64,000 nt of DNA from Alicyclobacillus kakegawensis NBRC 103104 (GTDB lineage: Bacteria; Bacillota; Bacilli; Alicyclobacillales; Alicyclobacillaceae). This document shows positions 19,023 through 28,257 of the stretch, piece after piece. The stretch covers positions 62,001 through 126,000 of the forward strand of contig NZ_BCRP01000004.1 in assembly GCF_001552655.1 (NCBI RefSeq), in the 5' to 3' direction. Numbering within the stretch: the stretch's first letter is position 1; each line of letters starts with the position of its first letter. The notes below the pieces were generated by a model. That model was given only the letters and a program-made list of their open reading frames with translations. It did no database searches and was not told where the DNA came from. Both the position numbers and the translations under genes were made by a program.

Positions 19023-19679
19023 TCAAGGTTGGCCAGGTTCTTCTTCCAACAACAAGGCTCGTGCTGGCGCCGCGTCGATTCCGGTGAGCCGCAGCGGCGC
19101 GGCAACCAAAAGATAAGCTCCAGGTTTCACGTCGGCCAGGCGCAGACCTTCCAGGATGTGAATGCCTTTCTTTAGCAAAATTTTGTGCGTCTCGTGGCCT
19201 GGTTGGGCCCGCTCGATGCCGAGCGCGTCGATGCCGACGCCGGCCACACCCTTGTCGGCCAAAAACCGCGCCGCTTCCTCCGTGACATAGACAAACTCAA
19301 AGTTGAACTCGTTGTCAAACGAGTTTTGCGTCTTGAACAGGAGAAACTCTCCCGGCTGGATGTCACACTCGGCCAGATCATCGGCGCGCACGGCTTGCTT
19401 GACGTGAGTCAGGTCGAGGACGCGGCACGGGCGGATGAGATCGGCAATGGGCACGGTCTCAATCGTCGCCCCGCCCTCCACCATGTGCAGGGGGGCGTCC
19501 AGGTGGGTGCCGGTGTGCGCGTCGATGTGCAAGCGAGTTTCGTGGGTGGAACCGGTTTGAAAGTCAGACGTCGTTTCAAATTCAGGCTGCTTTTCAGGCT
19601 TGTTTTTGTACACGGGCATGCCGCGCTGGATGGGCATGCTGATGTCGTGAATTCGGAACCGAGTTTCGAGCAGAGACAA
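19023..19679 (-). CDS. Cyclase-family metal hydrolase (kynurenine formamidase-like)
   Basis: A 218-residue member of the cyclase family, which includes arylformamidase KynB. The metal-site motif DAHTGTHLDAPLH covers about residues 53-65 (His55, His59, Asp61). Members hydrolyse formyl-kynurenine, isatin or related cyclic amides; no tryptophan-catabolism genes are nearby, so the substrate is open. The start is a TTG at 19677-19679 with AAAGGA upstream. It follows zwf on the same strand with a 103-bp gap containing a hairpin. Confidence 0.85.
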   Translation of the reverse strand: MSLLETRFRIHDISMPIQRGMPVYKNKPEKQPEFETTSDFQTGSTHETRLHIDAHTGTHLDAPLHMVEGGATIETVPIADLIRPCRVLDLTHVKQAVRADDLAECDIQPGEFLLFKTQNSFDNEFNFEFVYVTEEAARFLADKGVAGVGIDALGIERAQPGHETHKILLKKGIHILEGLRLADVKPGAYLLVAAPLRLTGIDAAPARALLLEEEPGQP

Positions 19680-19746
19680 GGTCTCTCATCCTTTCACGGG
19701 GCATGGTCTGCATGCGCGTGCAAACGCGAGAATCGGAGCTGGACCC

Positions 19747-19766
19747 GGGGCGATGCTTATCGCCCC
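19747..19766 (-). terminator. Hairpin downstream of zwf
   Basis: A perfect 8-bp stem, GGGGCGAT (19747-19754) and ATCGCCCC (19759-19766), with a four-base loop, 16 bp past the zwf stop. There is no T tract, so it may act on message stability or be a weak terminator. Confidence 0.45.
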
Positions 19767-19782
19767 AGGGCCCAGCCGCCCG

Positions 19783-21390
19783 TTACAGATAGGTAGTGGC
19801 CTGGACGGTCTCCACGACCGTTGCCGGCTGGGGGCCGCCTTCCACCTGCTTGGGCGACGGCGTTGCCCGGTCTTCACCGGACACAGGCCACCAGGCAAAT
19901 CCGTCCTCCTGCAGCAGCGCGTCAGCGGCCACCGGACCTGGGCTGCCGGCCGCATACGGGTGCAGCGGCAGTTCGCTGTCTGTGGCGAACGCGTGGGCAA
20001 TCGGATCAACCCATTTCCAAGCGAGGGACACCTCGTCCCAGCGCGTGAAGAACGTCGAGTCGCCCCACATCGCGTCCAACAACAGGCGTTCATACGCCTC
20101 CGGGGATGCGTTGGTCTCCTGGCTGAACTCCATCTCAATCGGCAGCACCGTTTCGTCGGTGTCCGGGCGTTTGGCGTTCAGGTGCAGGGACATGCCCTCG
20201 GCCGGATTGACTCGGATAACCAGCCGGTTGGGACCGAGGTTCCCCGATTTGTTGAAGTACAGGTTCTTCGGCATCGAGCGGAACTGGATGACGATTTCGG
20301 TCGCCTTCGCGCTCAGGCGTTTGCCGGTGCGAATGTAGAATGGGACCCCTGCCCAGCGGAAGTTGTCGATGAACAACCGGGCCGCGACAAACGTCTCCGT
20401 TTGGGAGTCGCGGGCCACGCCGTGCTCCTCGCGGTAGGCAGGCACAGCTTGGCCTTTCATCCAGCCGCCCTGGTACTGGCCGCGGACGACGTTCTGACGC
20501 ACCTCTTCCTCGTCGTAGCGGCGCAGGGAGCGCAAGACCTTGACCTTTTCGTCGCGAATGGCCTCGGTCTTCAGCCGGCTGGGCGGTTCCATGGCGATCA
20601 TCATGACCATCTGTAGCATGTGGTTTTGCACCATGTCGCGCAGGGCGCCTGCGTTTTCGTAGTAGGACGCCCGGTCTTCGACGCCCACAGTCTCGCTCGA
20701 CGTGATCTGCACGCTGGCGATGGAGCGGTTGTTCCACACCGGCTCAAAAATCGAATTCGCAAACCGGATGACCTCGATGTTTTGCACCATCTCTTTGCCT
20801 AGATAATGGTCGATGCGGTAGATCTCGTCCTCCTCGAAGGCCTGTCGGAGTTGTTCGTTGAGCGCCTGCGCCGAGGCGAGGTCATGGCCAAACGGCTTTT
20901 CGATGATCAGCCGCTTCCAGCCTGGAGCACGGGTCAGCCCGGAGGCTTCAAGGTTGGTGGCTATCGGGGCGAAGAACTCGGGCGCCATGGCCAGGTAGTA
21001 CATGCGGTTCTTGGCGCCGAGCCCGAACCGCGCCTCGATTGCCTCCACGTGCTCTTTCAGGCGCACAAACTCCTCCGGCTTGCTCACGTCGACAGAGCAG
21101 TAGGAAAAGCGGTCGGCGAACGACTCGAACTGGTCATCGTCCTCCATCTTGTAGCGGGCATACTGGGAAAGCGAGTCCAACAGCAGTTGCCGCAGTCCCG
21201 CGTCATCCTTGCGCGAACGAGCCACGCCGACGACAGCGTATTTCTCCGGGAGTTGCTGATTGCGATACAGTGCATAAAGGGCGGGCAACAGCTTGCGCTT
21301 TGCCAGGTCACCCGTGACGCCAAACAGGATAAACACGTGTTCCGGCGGCCGGGCCGTTGTTTCGAATGAGTACGAAGGATTGTTCATCAT
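19783..21390 (-). CDS. zwf: Glucose-6-phosphate 1-dehydrogenase
   Basis: First enzyme of the oxidative pentose phosphate pathway, making 6-phosphogluconolactone and NADPH. The nucleotide motif FGVTGDLAKRKLLPALY lies near the N terminus, and the hallmark RIDHYLGKEMVQN contains the catalytic histidine region. At 535 residues it is longer than the usual 490-510; the excess is at the C terminus, after WPVSGEDRATPSPKQ. The start is one of two adjacent ATG codons (21385-21390) with GGAG 4 or 7 bases upstream. A longer reading to 21486 has no ribosome binding site. Confidence 0.96.
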   Translation of the reverse strand: MMNNPSYSFETTARPPEHVFILFGVTGDLAKRKLLPALYALYRNQQLPEKYAVVGVARSRKDDAGLRQLLLDSLSQYARYKMEDDDQFESFADRFSYCSVDVSKPEEFVRLKEHVEAIEARFGLGAKNRMYYLAMAPEFFAPIATNLEASGLTRAPGWKRLIIEKPFGHDLASAQALNEQLRQAFEEDEIYRIDHYLGKEMVQNIEVIRFANSIFEPVWNNRSIASVQITSSETVGVEDRASYYENAGALRDMVQNHMLQMVMMIAMEPPSRLKTEAIRDEKVKVLRSLRRYDEEEVRQNVVRGQYQGGWMKGQAVPAYREEHGVARDSQTETFVAARLFIDNFRWAGVPFYIRTGKRLSAKATEIVIQFRSMPKNLYFNKSGNLGPNRLVIRVNPAEGMSLHLNAKRPDTDETVLPIEMEFSQETNASPEAYERLLLDAMWGDSTFFTRWDEVSLAWKWVDPIAHAFATDSELPLHPYAAGSPGPVAADALLQEDGFAWWPVSGEDRATPSPKQVEGGPQPATVVETVQATTYL

Positions 21391-21504
21391 AGCTCTCCAT
21401 TTCCTTGCAGGATAGGGTGTGGATCTCTGTCTGTCATCATTATATTGTAACCATCTGTCAGGCCCGACACCAGCTTTGCTCGCCACGGGGGCTGTGTTCA
21501 GTCG

Positions 21505-21834
21505 TCAGGTTGTGACGTCGTCTACAAAGTGCATCACCCAGATCCCGCGCGGCCCTTGCCGCACCGGCTGGTACAGGGTGACGACATAACGGCAGGGGCC
21601 ATGTTGGACGCGGACGATGGCGTGCTGCAAACCAGATCCTGGATCCCGATATCGCTCGACAAACGTGTAGACGTCGTTGGGCCGAAAGCCGAGACTCTGG
21701 CTGCCGACCACCTGAGCCGTTCGAATCGGGTCGAGCCGCCACAGGTTGCGCCCCGCGTCCGCGCTGTGCTGGATGCGAGTGTAGTCTTCCCCAGGGATTT
21801 CAACGTGACCGGTCTTGACCTCCGGGCAGGGCAT
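21505..21834 (-). CDS. Hypothetical protein
   Basis: A 109-residue soluble protein of unknown family. The ATG at 21832-21834 follows AAGGAG with 10-base spacing, and codon use matches the neighbours. The sequence is polar, without a signal peptide or membrane segment, and ends in a beta-strand-like GIWVMHFVDDV. It sits upstream of zwf on the same strand, 114 bp away, and is divergent from the short-chain dehydrogenase gene. Confidence 0.65.
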   Translation of the reverse strand: MPCPEVKTGHVEIPGEDYTRIQHSADAGRNLWRLDPIRTAQVVGSQSLGFRPNDVYTFVERYRDPGSGLQHAIVRVQHGPCRYVVTLYQPVRQGPRGIWVMHFVDDVTT

Positions 21835-21921
21835 GGACAAATCACTCCTTAGCAAGGGCCGGCTCAACCGACCGTTTCAGAGCAGTGTATGACCGAGGCG
21901 ACGCGGTGGTTTGCCGGCAGT

Positions 21922-21950
21922 CTGACGTTGATTTTGAAAATTGGTATGAT
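21922..21950 (+). promoter_or_regulatory. Promoter of the short-chain dehydrogenase gene
   Basis: CTGACG (21922-21927), 17-bp AT-rich spacer, TATGAT (21945-21950), 22 bp before the start codon. Confidence 0.55.
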
Positions 21951-21972
21951 GGAAGCGGAGGAGGCGGTGGAA

Positions 21973-22761
21973 ATGGCGTTGCAAGGGAATCAACGTGTTG
22001 CTGTCATCACTGGAGCCAGCTCCGGGATAGGTGCGGCGAGCGCGCGGGCTCTGGCTCAAGCTGGGTTTCGCGTGGCCATGGGCGCTCGGCGTGTGGACCG
22101 GTTGCACGCGCTGGCTGCGGAGTTGGCGGAGGCGACCGGGGAACAACCGTTTGTCGGCGAGTTGGACGTCACCTCCGTCGCCTCCGCTGAACGGTTTGCG
22201 GAGGCGGTGTTGAGTCATTACGGGCATGTCAACGTCCTGCTCAACAACGCCGGTCTGGCGCGCGGCCGCACACCGGTCGCAGAGGCGCAGGACGACGCTG
22301 AGTGGGAGGAGATGGTCAACACCAACGTCCTCGGGCTGCTGCGCATGACGCGGCTGTTTCTGCCCACTCTCATCGACAGCGGCGACGGACACGTGATAAA
22401 CATCGGCTCTATCGCCGGAAGGGTGCCGTACGCGGGCGGATCGGCCTATTGCGGCAGCAAGTTCGCCGTCCGGGCCATCACCGAGGCGTTGCGCGAAGAG
22501 CTGTTAGGCAAGCCGGTGCGCGTGACCACGATAGACCCGGGTATGGTAAAAACCGAGTTCAGCATCGTTCGTTTTCACGGCGACAAGGAGAAGGCGGACG
22601 CCGTGTACGCCGGCATGACCCCGCTGGTGGCCGAGGATGTGGCGGAGTGTGTGTTGTTTGCGGCCACCCGGCCGGCGCACGTGAACATTGATGCGATAGT
22701 CGTGACCGCGCGGGACCAGTGCGGTCCGGTGAAAGTGGCACGCCGGGGAGACAGTGAATAA
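21973..22761 (+). CDS. Short-chain dehydrogenase/reductase (YdfG-like)
   Basis: A 262-residue classical SDR. The Rossmann motif TGASSGIG lies at about 13-20, followed by NNAG, and the catalytic Ser-Tyr-Lys in NIGSIAGRVPYAGG and SAYCGSKF. ARRVDRL after the second strand suggests NADP preference. The family includes YdfG-type serine/3-hydroxy-acid dehydrogenases; the exact substrate is unknown. The ATG at 21973 is chosen over upstream in-frame ATGs because of the GGAGG upstream and the promoter at 21922-21950. Confidence 0.9.
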   Translation: MALQGNQRVAVITGASSGIGAASARALAQAGFRVAMGARRVDRLHALAAELAEATGEQPFVGELDVTSVASAERFAEAVLSHYGHVNVLLNNAGLARGRTPVAEAQDDAEWEEMVNTNVLGLLRMTRLFLPTLIDSGDGHVINIGSIAGRVPYAGGSAYCGSKFAVRAITEALREELLGKPVRVTTIDPGMVKTEFSIVRFHGDKEKADAVYAGMTPLVAEDVAECVLFAATRPAHVNIDAIVVTARDQCGPVKVARRGDSE

Positions 22762-22827
22762 ACCGCTCTGGGGCTGGTGGGGCACCGCCGGCTTCGTTTG
22801 GATAAACACGAAAAGCAAATCCCGTTT

Positions 22828-22836
22828 TGTTATAAT
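22828..22836 (+). promoter_or_regulatory. Extended -10 promoter of the M32 carboxypeptidase gene
   Basis: TGTTATAAT (22828-22836) is a consensus extended -10 in an AT-rich stretch 46 bp before the start codon; no clear -35 is needed. Confidence 0.55.
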
Positions 22837-22882
22837 GGAAGAAAAATCCTGGTGCTGTCCGCGACAGAATGGAGTGGGGCGT

Positions 22883-24394
22883 ATGAGTCAGGAAATCGAA
22901 CACACCGTACAAGAGTTCCGACAATACGTACGGGAGATGGAACATTACCAAGAGGCGCTGGCCCTGATGTACTGGGACCTGCGCACAGGGGCGCCGAAGA
23001 AGGGAGCAGCGTTGCGTTCCGAGGCGATAGGCACGCTCTCGTCCGCTGTGTTTCGCATGAGCACGTCCGACCGGATGGAGGAGTTCCTGAATCGCCTCGA
23101 GGACCAGCGGGATGCGCTTGACCCGGTGACGCGGGCGATGCTGCGCGAATGTCGCAAGACGTTCGACCGGGCGCGCAAGATCCCGCCTGAACGCTATCAC
23201 GAGTACGTTGTCTTGGTCTCCAGGGCGGAATCGGTCTGGGAAGAAGCCAAGGACAAGGCCGACTTCGCCATGTTCCGTCCGTACCTGGAGCAGATTGTCG
23301 CCATGACGAATGAGTTTGTCGAGTACTGGGGCTATCGGGAGAACAAATACGACACCCTGCTTGACCAGTATGAGCCCGGTGTCACGGTGGCTCAGCTGGA
23401 TCCGCTGTTCGACACGCTGCGCCAGGAGACGGTCCAGCTGCTAAACCAGATTGTCGCCAGCGGCCGTCGTTTTGACGATGCGCGCTTTTACCGAGGCTAC
23501 GATGCGGCGCTGCAGCGCAAGCTCTCCCATTACCTGCTGGAGCAGATGGGGTACGATTTTGCCGCCGGACGCCTGGATGAAACCGTGCATCCGTTCCAGA
23601 TCAGCATCAATCGTTTCGATGCCCGCGTCACCACCAAGTTCCTGTCGCAGGACATGCGCAGCAATCTGTTCAGCACCATCCATGAAGGCGGCCACGCCTT
23701 GTACGAGCAAGGGGTGGCGGAGGAGCTGATTGGCACCGGACTGTGCTCCGGCGCCTCCATGGGGATTCACGAATCGCAGTCGCGCTTCTGGGAGAACATC
23801 ATCGGCCGATCCCGCCCGTTTTGGGAAGCCAACTACCGCTACATCCTCGAGCTGTTCCCGTCTCAATTCGCCGACATCTCGCTGGACGATTTCTACCGTT
23901 CGGTCAACGATGTGCGGCCGTCGCTGATTCGCATCGAGGCGGACGAGTTGACGTACAACCTGCACATCATGATTCGCTACGAAATTGAGAAAGGGCTTAT
24001 CAATGGGCAGATCCAGGTCGCCGACCTGCCCGCCGTCTGGCGCGACAAGATGCAGGAGTACCTGGGCGTGGTGCCCGAGAACGACGGGGAAGGGGTGCTC
24101 CAGGACGTACACTGGTCCGGTGGCAGCTTTGGCTACTTCCCCACGTATTCGCTCGGCAACATCTACGCGGCCCAGTTTGCCCACGCCCTGGCGCGGGACA
24201 TCCCCGATTATTGGGAGCAGGTGCGCAACCGCAACCTGTTGCCCATCAAGCAGTGGCTCAACGAGCATATTCACCGCAGCGGGAAGATGCTTGAGCCCAG
24301 CGAGATTGTGCGGAAGGTGACGGGCGAGGCGATTGACGCCAAGTATTTGATTCAGTACCTGAAGGACAAGTTCACGGCCTTGTACAACCTGTGA
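22883..24394 (+). CDS. M32-family metallocarboxypeptidase (YpwA-like)
   Basis: A cytoplasmic zinc carboxypeptidase of the Taq/YpwA type. The 503-residue product, the standard family length, has HEGGH at 267-271 and the family-specific GIHESQSRFWEN carrying the third ligand region. The ATG at 22883 follows GGAG by 8 bases and gives MSQEIEHTVQEF; upstream in-frame codons overlap the SDR gene. It is probably its own transcription unit. Confidence 0.94.
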   Translation: MSQEIEHTVQEFRQYVREMEHYQEALALMYWDLRTGAPKKGAALRSEAIGTLSSAVFRMSTSDRMEEFLNRLEDQRDALDPVTRAMLRECRKTFDRARKIPPERYHEYVVLVSRAESVWEEAKDKADFAMFRPYLEQIVAMTNEFVEYWGYRENKYDTLLDQYEPGVTVAQLDPLFDTLRQETVQLLNQIVASGRRFDDARFYRGYDAALQRKLSHYLLEQMGYDFAAGRLDETVHPFQISINRFDARVTTKFLSQDMRSNLFSTIHEGGHALYEQGVAEELIGTGLCSGASMGIHESQSRFWENIIGRSRPFWEANYRYILELFPSQFADISLDDFYRSVNDVRPSLIRIEADELTYNLHIMIRYEIEKGLINGQIQVADLPAVWRDKMQEYLGVVPENDGEGVLQDVHWSGGSFGYFPTYSLGNIYAAQFAHALARDIPDYWEQVRNRNLLPIKQWLNEHIHRSGKMLEPSEIVRKVTGEAIDAKYLIQYLKDKFTALYNL

Positions 24395-24513
24395 GCAGCG
24401 GTCGGCGGGCGCCACGTCGCGCGTCCAGCGAACGGCCACTGTTTTGACTTTGCCGGTCCCCTGTACTAGAGTCATTGATGTTGACTGATCATCAAGGTGA
24501 GGCATCTGAGAAC

Positions 24514-25815
24514 ATGGACAGAACGACAGTCGGGTCGGCGTGGGCGTCGCGGAGGCGCTGGTTGGTATTGACAAGCATCGCCGTTTCGTATCTGCTTGTA
24601 TTTACGCAGCGCACAGGGCCGGGCGTGATTTCCGACCAGTTGCAGTCTGAGTTTCACGTCTCGGCCGCCGTGCTCGGCACCATCACGAGCATCCAGTACC
24701 TGTTGTACATGCTGCTGCAGATCCCGGTGGGGCTGTACGGGGACAAGTCGGGTCCGGAGCGGATGCTGGTCTGCGGGGTGCTGTGCGACGGCGCCGGCAC
24801 GCTGTTGTTTGCTTCGGCCCACAGCTTTGGCTGGCTGCTGGCCGGACGGGCGATTGTCGGCTTGGGAGACGCGCTGATTTGGGTAAACATTGTCCTCATT
24901 CTTGGCAAGTGGTTTGCCAAAGGCCGGTTTGCTGCCGTGTTGGGCGTCGTCAATACGGCCGGAAACCTGGGCGCGTTGGTCACGAGCATCCCGTTGGCGG
25001 CGTGGATTGGGGTTGCGGGTTGGCACATCCCGTTCACCGTCATCGGTGCCCTCCTCCTGGCCGCCGGGGTGCTCAACGGGCTGGTGTTGATGGGTAAGGG
25101 TCCCGCACGGGCGGCGTCTGCCGCGTCATCCGCAAGCGTGCGTATGCAAAAGCTGCCCATCCGGCGCCTTTTGGCCGGAGTGGTGCGGGATCGGCTCGCT
25201 TGGTCGACGTTTTGTTGCCACTTTGGGGCGATGGGCACGTATCTGGCCATGGTCAGCCTGTGGGTGGTGCCGTTCTTCATGAACGTCTACCGGTTGTCCC
25301 GGGCGGAAGCGGCCTGGTTTACATTGATTGCCTTCATCGGCGCCCTGGTCGCCAGTCCGGTCATGGGTTGGGTGAGCGACCGGCTCCAGGATCGGCAGCG
25401 GCCGTATTTGGCCACGCAGACCTTGGCCGCCGCCTCGTGGCTTTCAGTCGTGCTTTGGCGGGGCGAACCGCCGCTCACGGTCAGTGGCGCGGTGATGTTC
25501 ATCGTGGGCTTTGGCTGCGGCAGCAGCCTGTTGACGTTTGCGGCCATCCGCGACCACGTGCACCCGGAGCGTGCCGGGGTCACGTCCGGTTTTGCCAACA
25601 CGGGCGGCTTTCTCAGCGCGGTACTGTTGCCGGTGTTGTTTGGGGCCGTGATGGACGCGGTCGGCGGCGCCGGGGAGGCCGGCACATCCGCCGCCCGGCA
25701 CGCGTATGCGGCCGCCTTTGTCTTGCCGACCGCGTTCTCCTTGGTCGGGGTATTCGGCAGCTTGCTGCTGCCGCGCGCTTCCCGGGTGCAATCCGAGGTG
25801 TCAAAGGCCGTGTGA
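24514..25815 (+). CDS. MFS transporter
   Basis: A 433-residue membrane protein with about 12 hydrophobic segments in two halves. The motif-A-like loop between segments 2 and 3 reads GLYGDKSGPERML, with another (GWVSDRLQDRQRP) in the second half. It belongs to the MFS, possibly the organic-anion or nitrate/sialate-type branch; the substrate is unknown. The ATG at 24514 is preferred because AAGGTGAGG precedes it, but in-frame TTG/ATG codons at 24475-24480 are possible. Confidence 0.88.
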   Translation: MDRTTVGSAWASRRRWLVLTSIAVSYLLVFTQRTGPGVISDQLQSEFHVSAAVLGTITSIQYLLYMLLQIPVGLYGDKSGPERMLVCGVLCDGAGTLLFASAHSFGWLLAGRAIVGLGDALIWVNIVLILGKWFAKGRFAAVLGVVNTAGNLGALVTSIPLAAWIGVAGWHIPFTVIGALLLAAGVLNGLVLMGKGPARAASAASSASVRMQKLPIRRLLAGVVRDRLAWSTFCCHFGAMGTYLAMVSLWVVPFFMNVYRLSRAEAAWFTLIAFIGALVASPVMGWVSDRLQDRQRPYLATQTLAAASWLSVVLWRGEPPLTVSGAVMFIVGFGCGSSLLTFAAIRDHVHPERAGVTSGFANTGGFLSAVLLPVLFGAVMDAVGGAGEAGTSAARHAYAAAFVLPTAFSLVGVFGSLLLPRASRVQSEVSKAV

Positions 25816-25911
25816 GGTGCGCCATGAAGGAGGGCCGCCTGCGTCAGGCTGCCGGTTTCGGCCTGGCGGCCAGCACAAGCGGGAATTTCTATGAGAGTGG
25901 GGCGAGGAAAG

Positions 25912-26247
25912 ATGCAGGCAATCGAGAGTATGGGGCAGTTTTTCACGCTCGTGCGCGAGAAAGATCCGACCGTCATGGTGTTTTCGGCCGATTGGTGTCC
26001 GGATTGTCGCTACATGGACACCTACATCGATGAGGTGGTGCGTGAGTACCAAGGCAAGTTCCGCTTTTACCATGTGGACCGCGACAAGTTTCTCGATCTG
26101 TGCGAGACGCTGGACGTGCTCGGCATCCCGAGCTTCATCGCCTATCGCGACGGCCAGGTCATAAGCCGCTTTGTCAACGGCAAACGCAAGACCAAGCAGG
26201 AGGTCACCGACTTCTTGGACGACGCCTGGGCGAAGCTGCAGGCGTGA
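25912..26247 (+). CDS. Thioredoxin-like protein
   Basis: A 111-residue thioredoxin fold with the redox motif WCPDC (cysteines at about 29 and 32) and the cis-proline loop GIPSF. CPDC replaces the classical CGPC, so it is probably a specialised thiol-disulfide protein. There is no signal peptide, so it acts in the cytoplasm. The ATG at 25912 has GAGG directly upstream; an in-frame ATG at 25891 is an alternative. It ends 19 bp before the flavoprotein gene and probably shares its transcript. Confidence 0.87.
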   Translation: MQAIESMGQFFTLVREKDPTVMVFSADWCPDCRYMDTYIDEVVREYQGKFRFYHVDRDKFLDLCETLDVLGIPSFIAYRDGQVISRFVNGKRKTKQEVTDFLDDAWAKLQA

Positions 26248-26266
26248 GCGGCGAGGGGGAGCAGAG

Positions 26267-27448
26267 TTGACAAGCGGCAACTGGTTCATCGAGACGCCGG
26301 AGCAGGCGCGGCGCCACGAGGTCATCCGCGCCCTGTCCGAGCAGTTCGCACAACGGGCCGCCCAGCATGATGCGGAGGCCAGCTTCCCGCATGAGAACAT
26401 CGAGGCGCTGCGCGACGCCGGCTACGTGGCGTGGACGACGCCGAAGGAGTTTGGAGGGCTGGAGATCTCCCTGTACGAGATGCTGTTGCATCAGGAACAG
26501 GTGGCGCGGGGGGACGGATCGACCGCTCTGGCGATTGGCTGGCACGTGGGCATGATGCTCAGCCTGCGCACCACACGGGCTTTTCCCGAGCCCTTGTTCG
26601 CGGAAGTCTGCCGCTCCGTCGTCGAGCGTGGGGCGCTCATCAACAGCTGCGCCAGCGAGCCGGCCACCGGCAGCCCGAGCCGGGGCGGACGCCCGCAGAC
26701 GACGGCGACGCCGGTAGCCGGCGGCTATCGCATCACCGGGCGCAAGACGTTCAGCACCTTGTCCCCGGCGCTGGATTGGGTGCTGATTACGGCAGGCATC
26801 GCAGGCAGCGAGGACGTGGGCGAGTTTTTGGTCACTGGCAAGGACATCCAGATTATCGAGACGTGGAACACCATGGGCATGCGGGCCACGGGCAGCCACG
26901 ACATTGTCCTGAAGGACGTGTTTGTGCCCGAGGAGCGGCTTATCAGCCGCCATCGGCCGGGCGAGACGTCCCGCCGTAACAGTGACGGCGGCGGCTGGAC
27001 GCTGCACATCCCGGCTTGCTATCTCGGTATCGCGCTGGCGGCGCGGGATTTCGCGGTACGCTACGCAGCGACCTATCAACCCAACAGCCTTCCGCATCCG
27101 ATTGCAAAGGTGGCGCACATTCAGGAGAAACTGGGGCAGATGGAGCTCAAACTGGTGGCCGCCCGCACCCTGATGTACGACATCGCCCGGCGCTGGGATG
27201 TGAGCGACGCGGCGACACGGCTGGCTTTGCGTCCGCAGTTGGGCGCGGTCAAGACGTTGGCGACCAACGCGGCGATTGAGGTGGTGGATCTGGCCATGCG
27301 CGTGGTCGGCGGCCGCAGCATTTGGCGTGATCTGCCGCTCGAACGGATGTACCGGGATGTGCGGGCCGGGCTGCACAATCCGCCGGCGGATGACATCACC
27401 TATCAGATGTTGGCCAACCAGGCGCTGGCCGAAGTGCAGCAGCTATAA
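26267..27448 (+). CDS. Acyl-CoA dehydrogenase-fold flavoprotein (YdbM-like)
   Basis: A 393-residue ACAD-family protein with the three-domain layout, including the FAD region ([24 protein letters not shown]). The C-terminal position that carries the catalytic Glu in medium-chain dehydrogenases (IYEGT) reads LHNPP here. It may therefore be a flavin oxygenase or a dehydrogenase with a displaced base, like the SfnB/DszC or YdbM branches. The start is a TTG at 26267 with GGGGGAG upstream; the longer ORF overlaps the thioredoxin-like gene. hemQ follows after 24 bp. Confidence 0.87.
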   Translation: MTSGNWFIETPEQARRHEVIRALSEQFAQRAAQHDAEASFPHENIEALRDAGYVAWTTPKEFGGLEISLYEMLLHQEQVARGDGSTALAIGWHVGMMLSLRTTRAFPEPLFAEVCRSVVERGALINSCASEPATGSPSRGGRPQTTATPVAGGYRITGRKTFSTLSPALDWVLITAGIAGSEDVGEFLVTGKDIQIIETWNTMGMRATGSHDIVLKDVFVPEERLISRHRPGETSRRNSDGGGWTLHIPACYLGIALAARDFAVRYAATYQPNSLPHPIAKVAHIQEKLGQMELKLVAARTLMYDIARRWDVSDAATRLALRPQLGAVKTLATNAAIEVVDLAMRVVGGRSIWRDLPLERMYRDVRAGLHNPPADDITYQMLANQALAEVQQL

Positions 27449-27472
27449 ATTCTGGATTGCGAGGTCAGGCGG

Positions 27473-28219
27473 ATGAGTGAAGCCGTAGAAACCCTGGACG
27501 GTTGGTATACCCTGCACGATTTTCGCAGCATCGACTGGGCTCTGTGGAAGACGGCGGACCCGACGGAGCGCGAGCTGGCCGTCGCCGAACTACTTCGGCT
27601 TTGCGCCGACTACGCGGCGGTAATCCCGGAAAAGAAGGGCGCTTACGGGCAGTACCAAGTCGTTGGGCAGAAGGCCGACCTGTTGTTCATCCACATGCGG
27701 CCGACGGTGGAGGAGCTGGCGGAAGTGGAGGCGCGGTTCAACAGGACCCGCTTCGCCGATTTTACGTCGCCCGCTTACAGTTACCTCTCTGTCGTCGAGT
27801 TGAGCGCCTACCTGGCCAAGCCGGGGGTGGACGTGGAGCACGATCCGTATCTGCAGAGCCGGCTCAAGCCGGAATTGCCGGCCACGCGCAACGTGTGCTT
27901 CTATCCCATGAGCAAGCGCCGCCAGGGCGCGGATAATTGGTACATGTTGTCCATGGAGGAACGGCGCGAACTGATGAAAAGCCACGGCCGCATCGGCCGA
28001 GAATATGCCGGCAAGGTGAAGCAGATCATCACCGGATCGACCGGATTGGACGATTGGGAGTGGGGGGTCACGCTGTTTGCGGACGATCCGCTCCAGTTCA
28101 AGAAACTGGTCTACGAGATGCGATTTGACGAGGCCAGTGCGCGCTTCGGCGAATTTGGGCCGTTTTTCGTCGGCACGCGCTTGGACAACCCCGGTTTGGC
28201 GCGGTTATTGCAAGTGTGA
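27473..28219 (+). CDS. hemQ: Coproheme decarboxylase HemQ
   Basis: Converts coproheme to haem b by two peroxide-dependent decarboxylations, the last step of the Gram-positive haem pathway. The 248-residue chlorite-dismutase-fold protein has CFYPMSKRR with the radical tyrosine at 144, and KSHGRIGREYAGK with the proximal haem histidine at about 171. TGLDDWEWGVTLF follows, all family hallmarks. The ATG follows GAGG. It is third in a probable unit with the thioredoxin-like and flavoprotein genes. Confidence 0.96.
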   Translation: MSEAVETLDGWYTLHDFRSIDWALWKTADPTERELAVAELLRLCADYAAVIPEKKGAYGQYQVVGQKADLLFIHMRPTVEELAEVEARFNRTRFADFTSPAYSYLSVVELSAYLAKPGVDVEHDPYLQSRLKPELPATRNVCFYPMSKRRQGADNWYMLSMEERRELMKSHGRIGREYAGKVKQIITGSTGLDDWEWGVTLFADDPLQFKKLVYEMRFDEASARFGEFGPFFVGTRLDNPGLARLLQV

Positions 28220-28257
28220 GCCGCCGTGCCCCGTGTAGGCCCGGCGGGCACAAGTTG

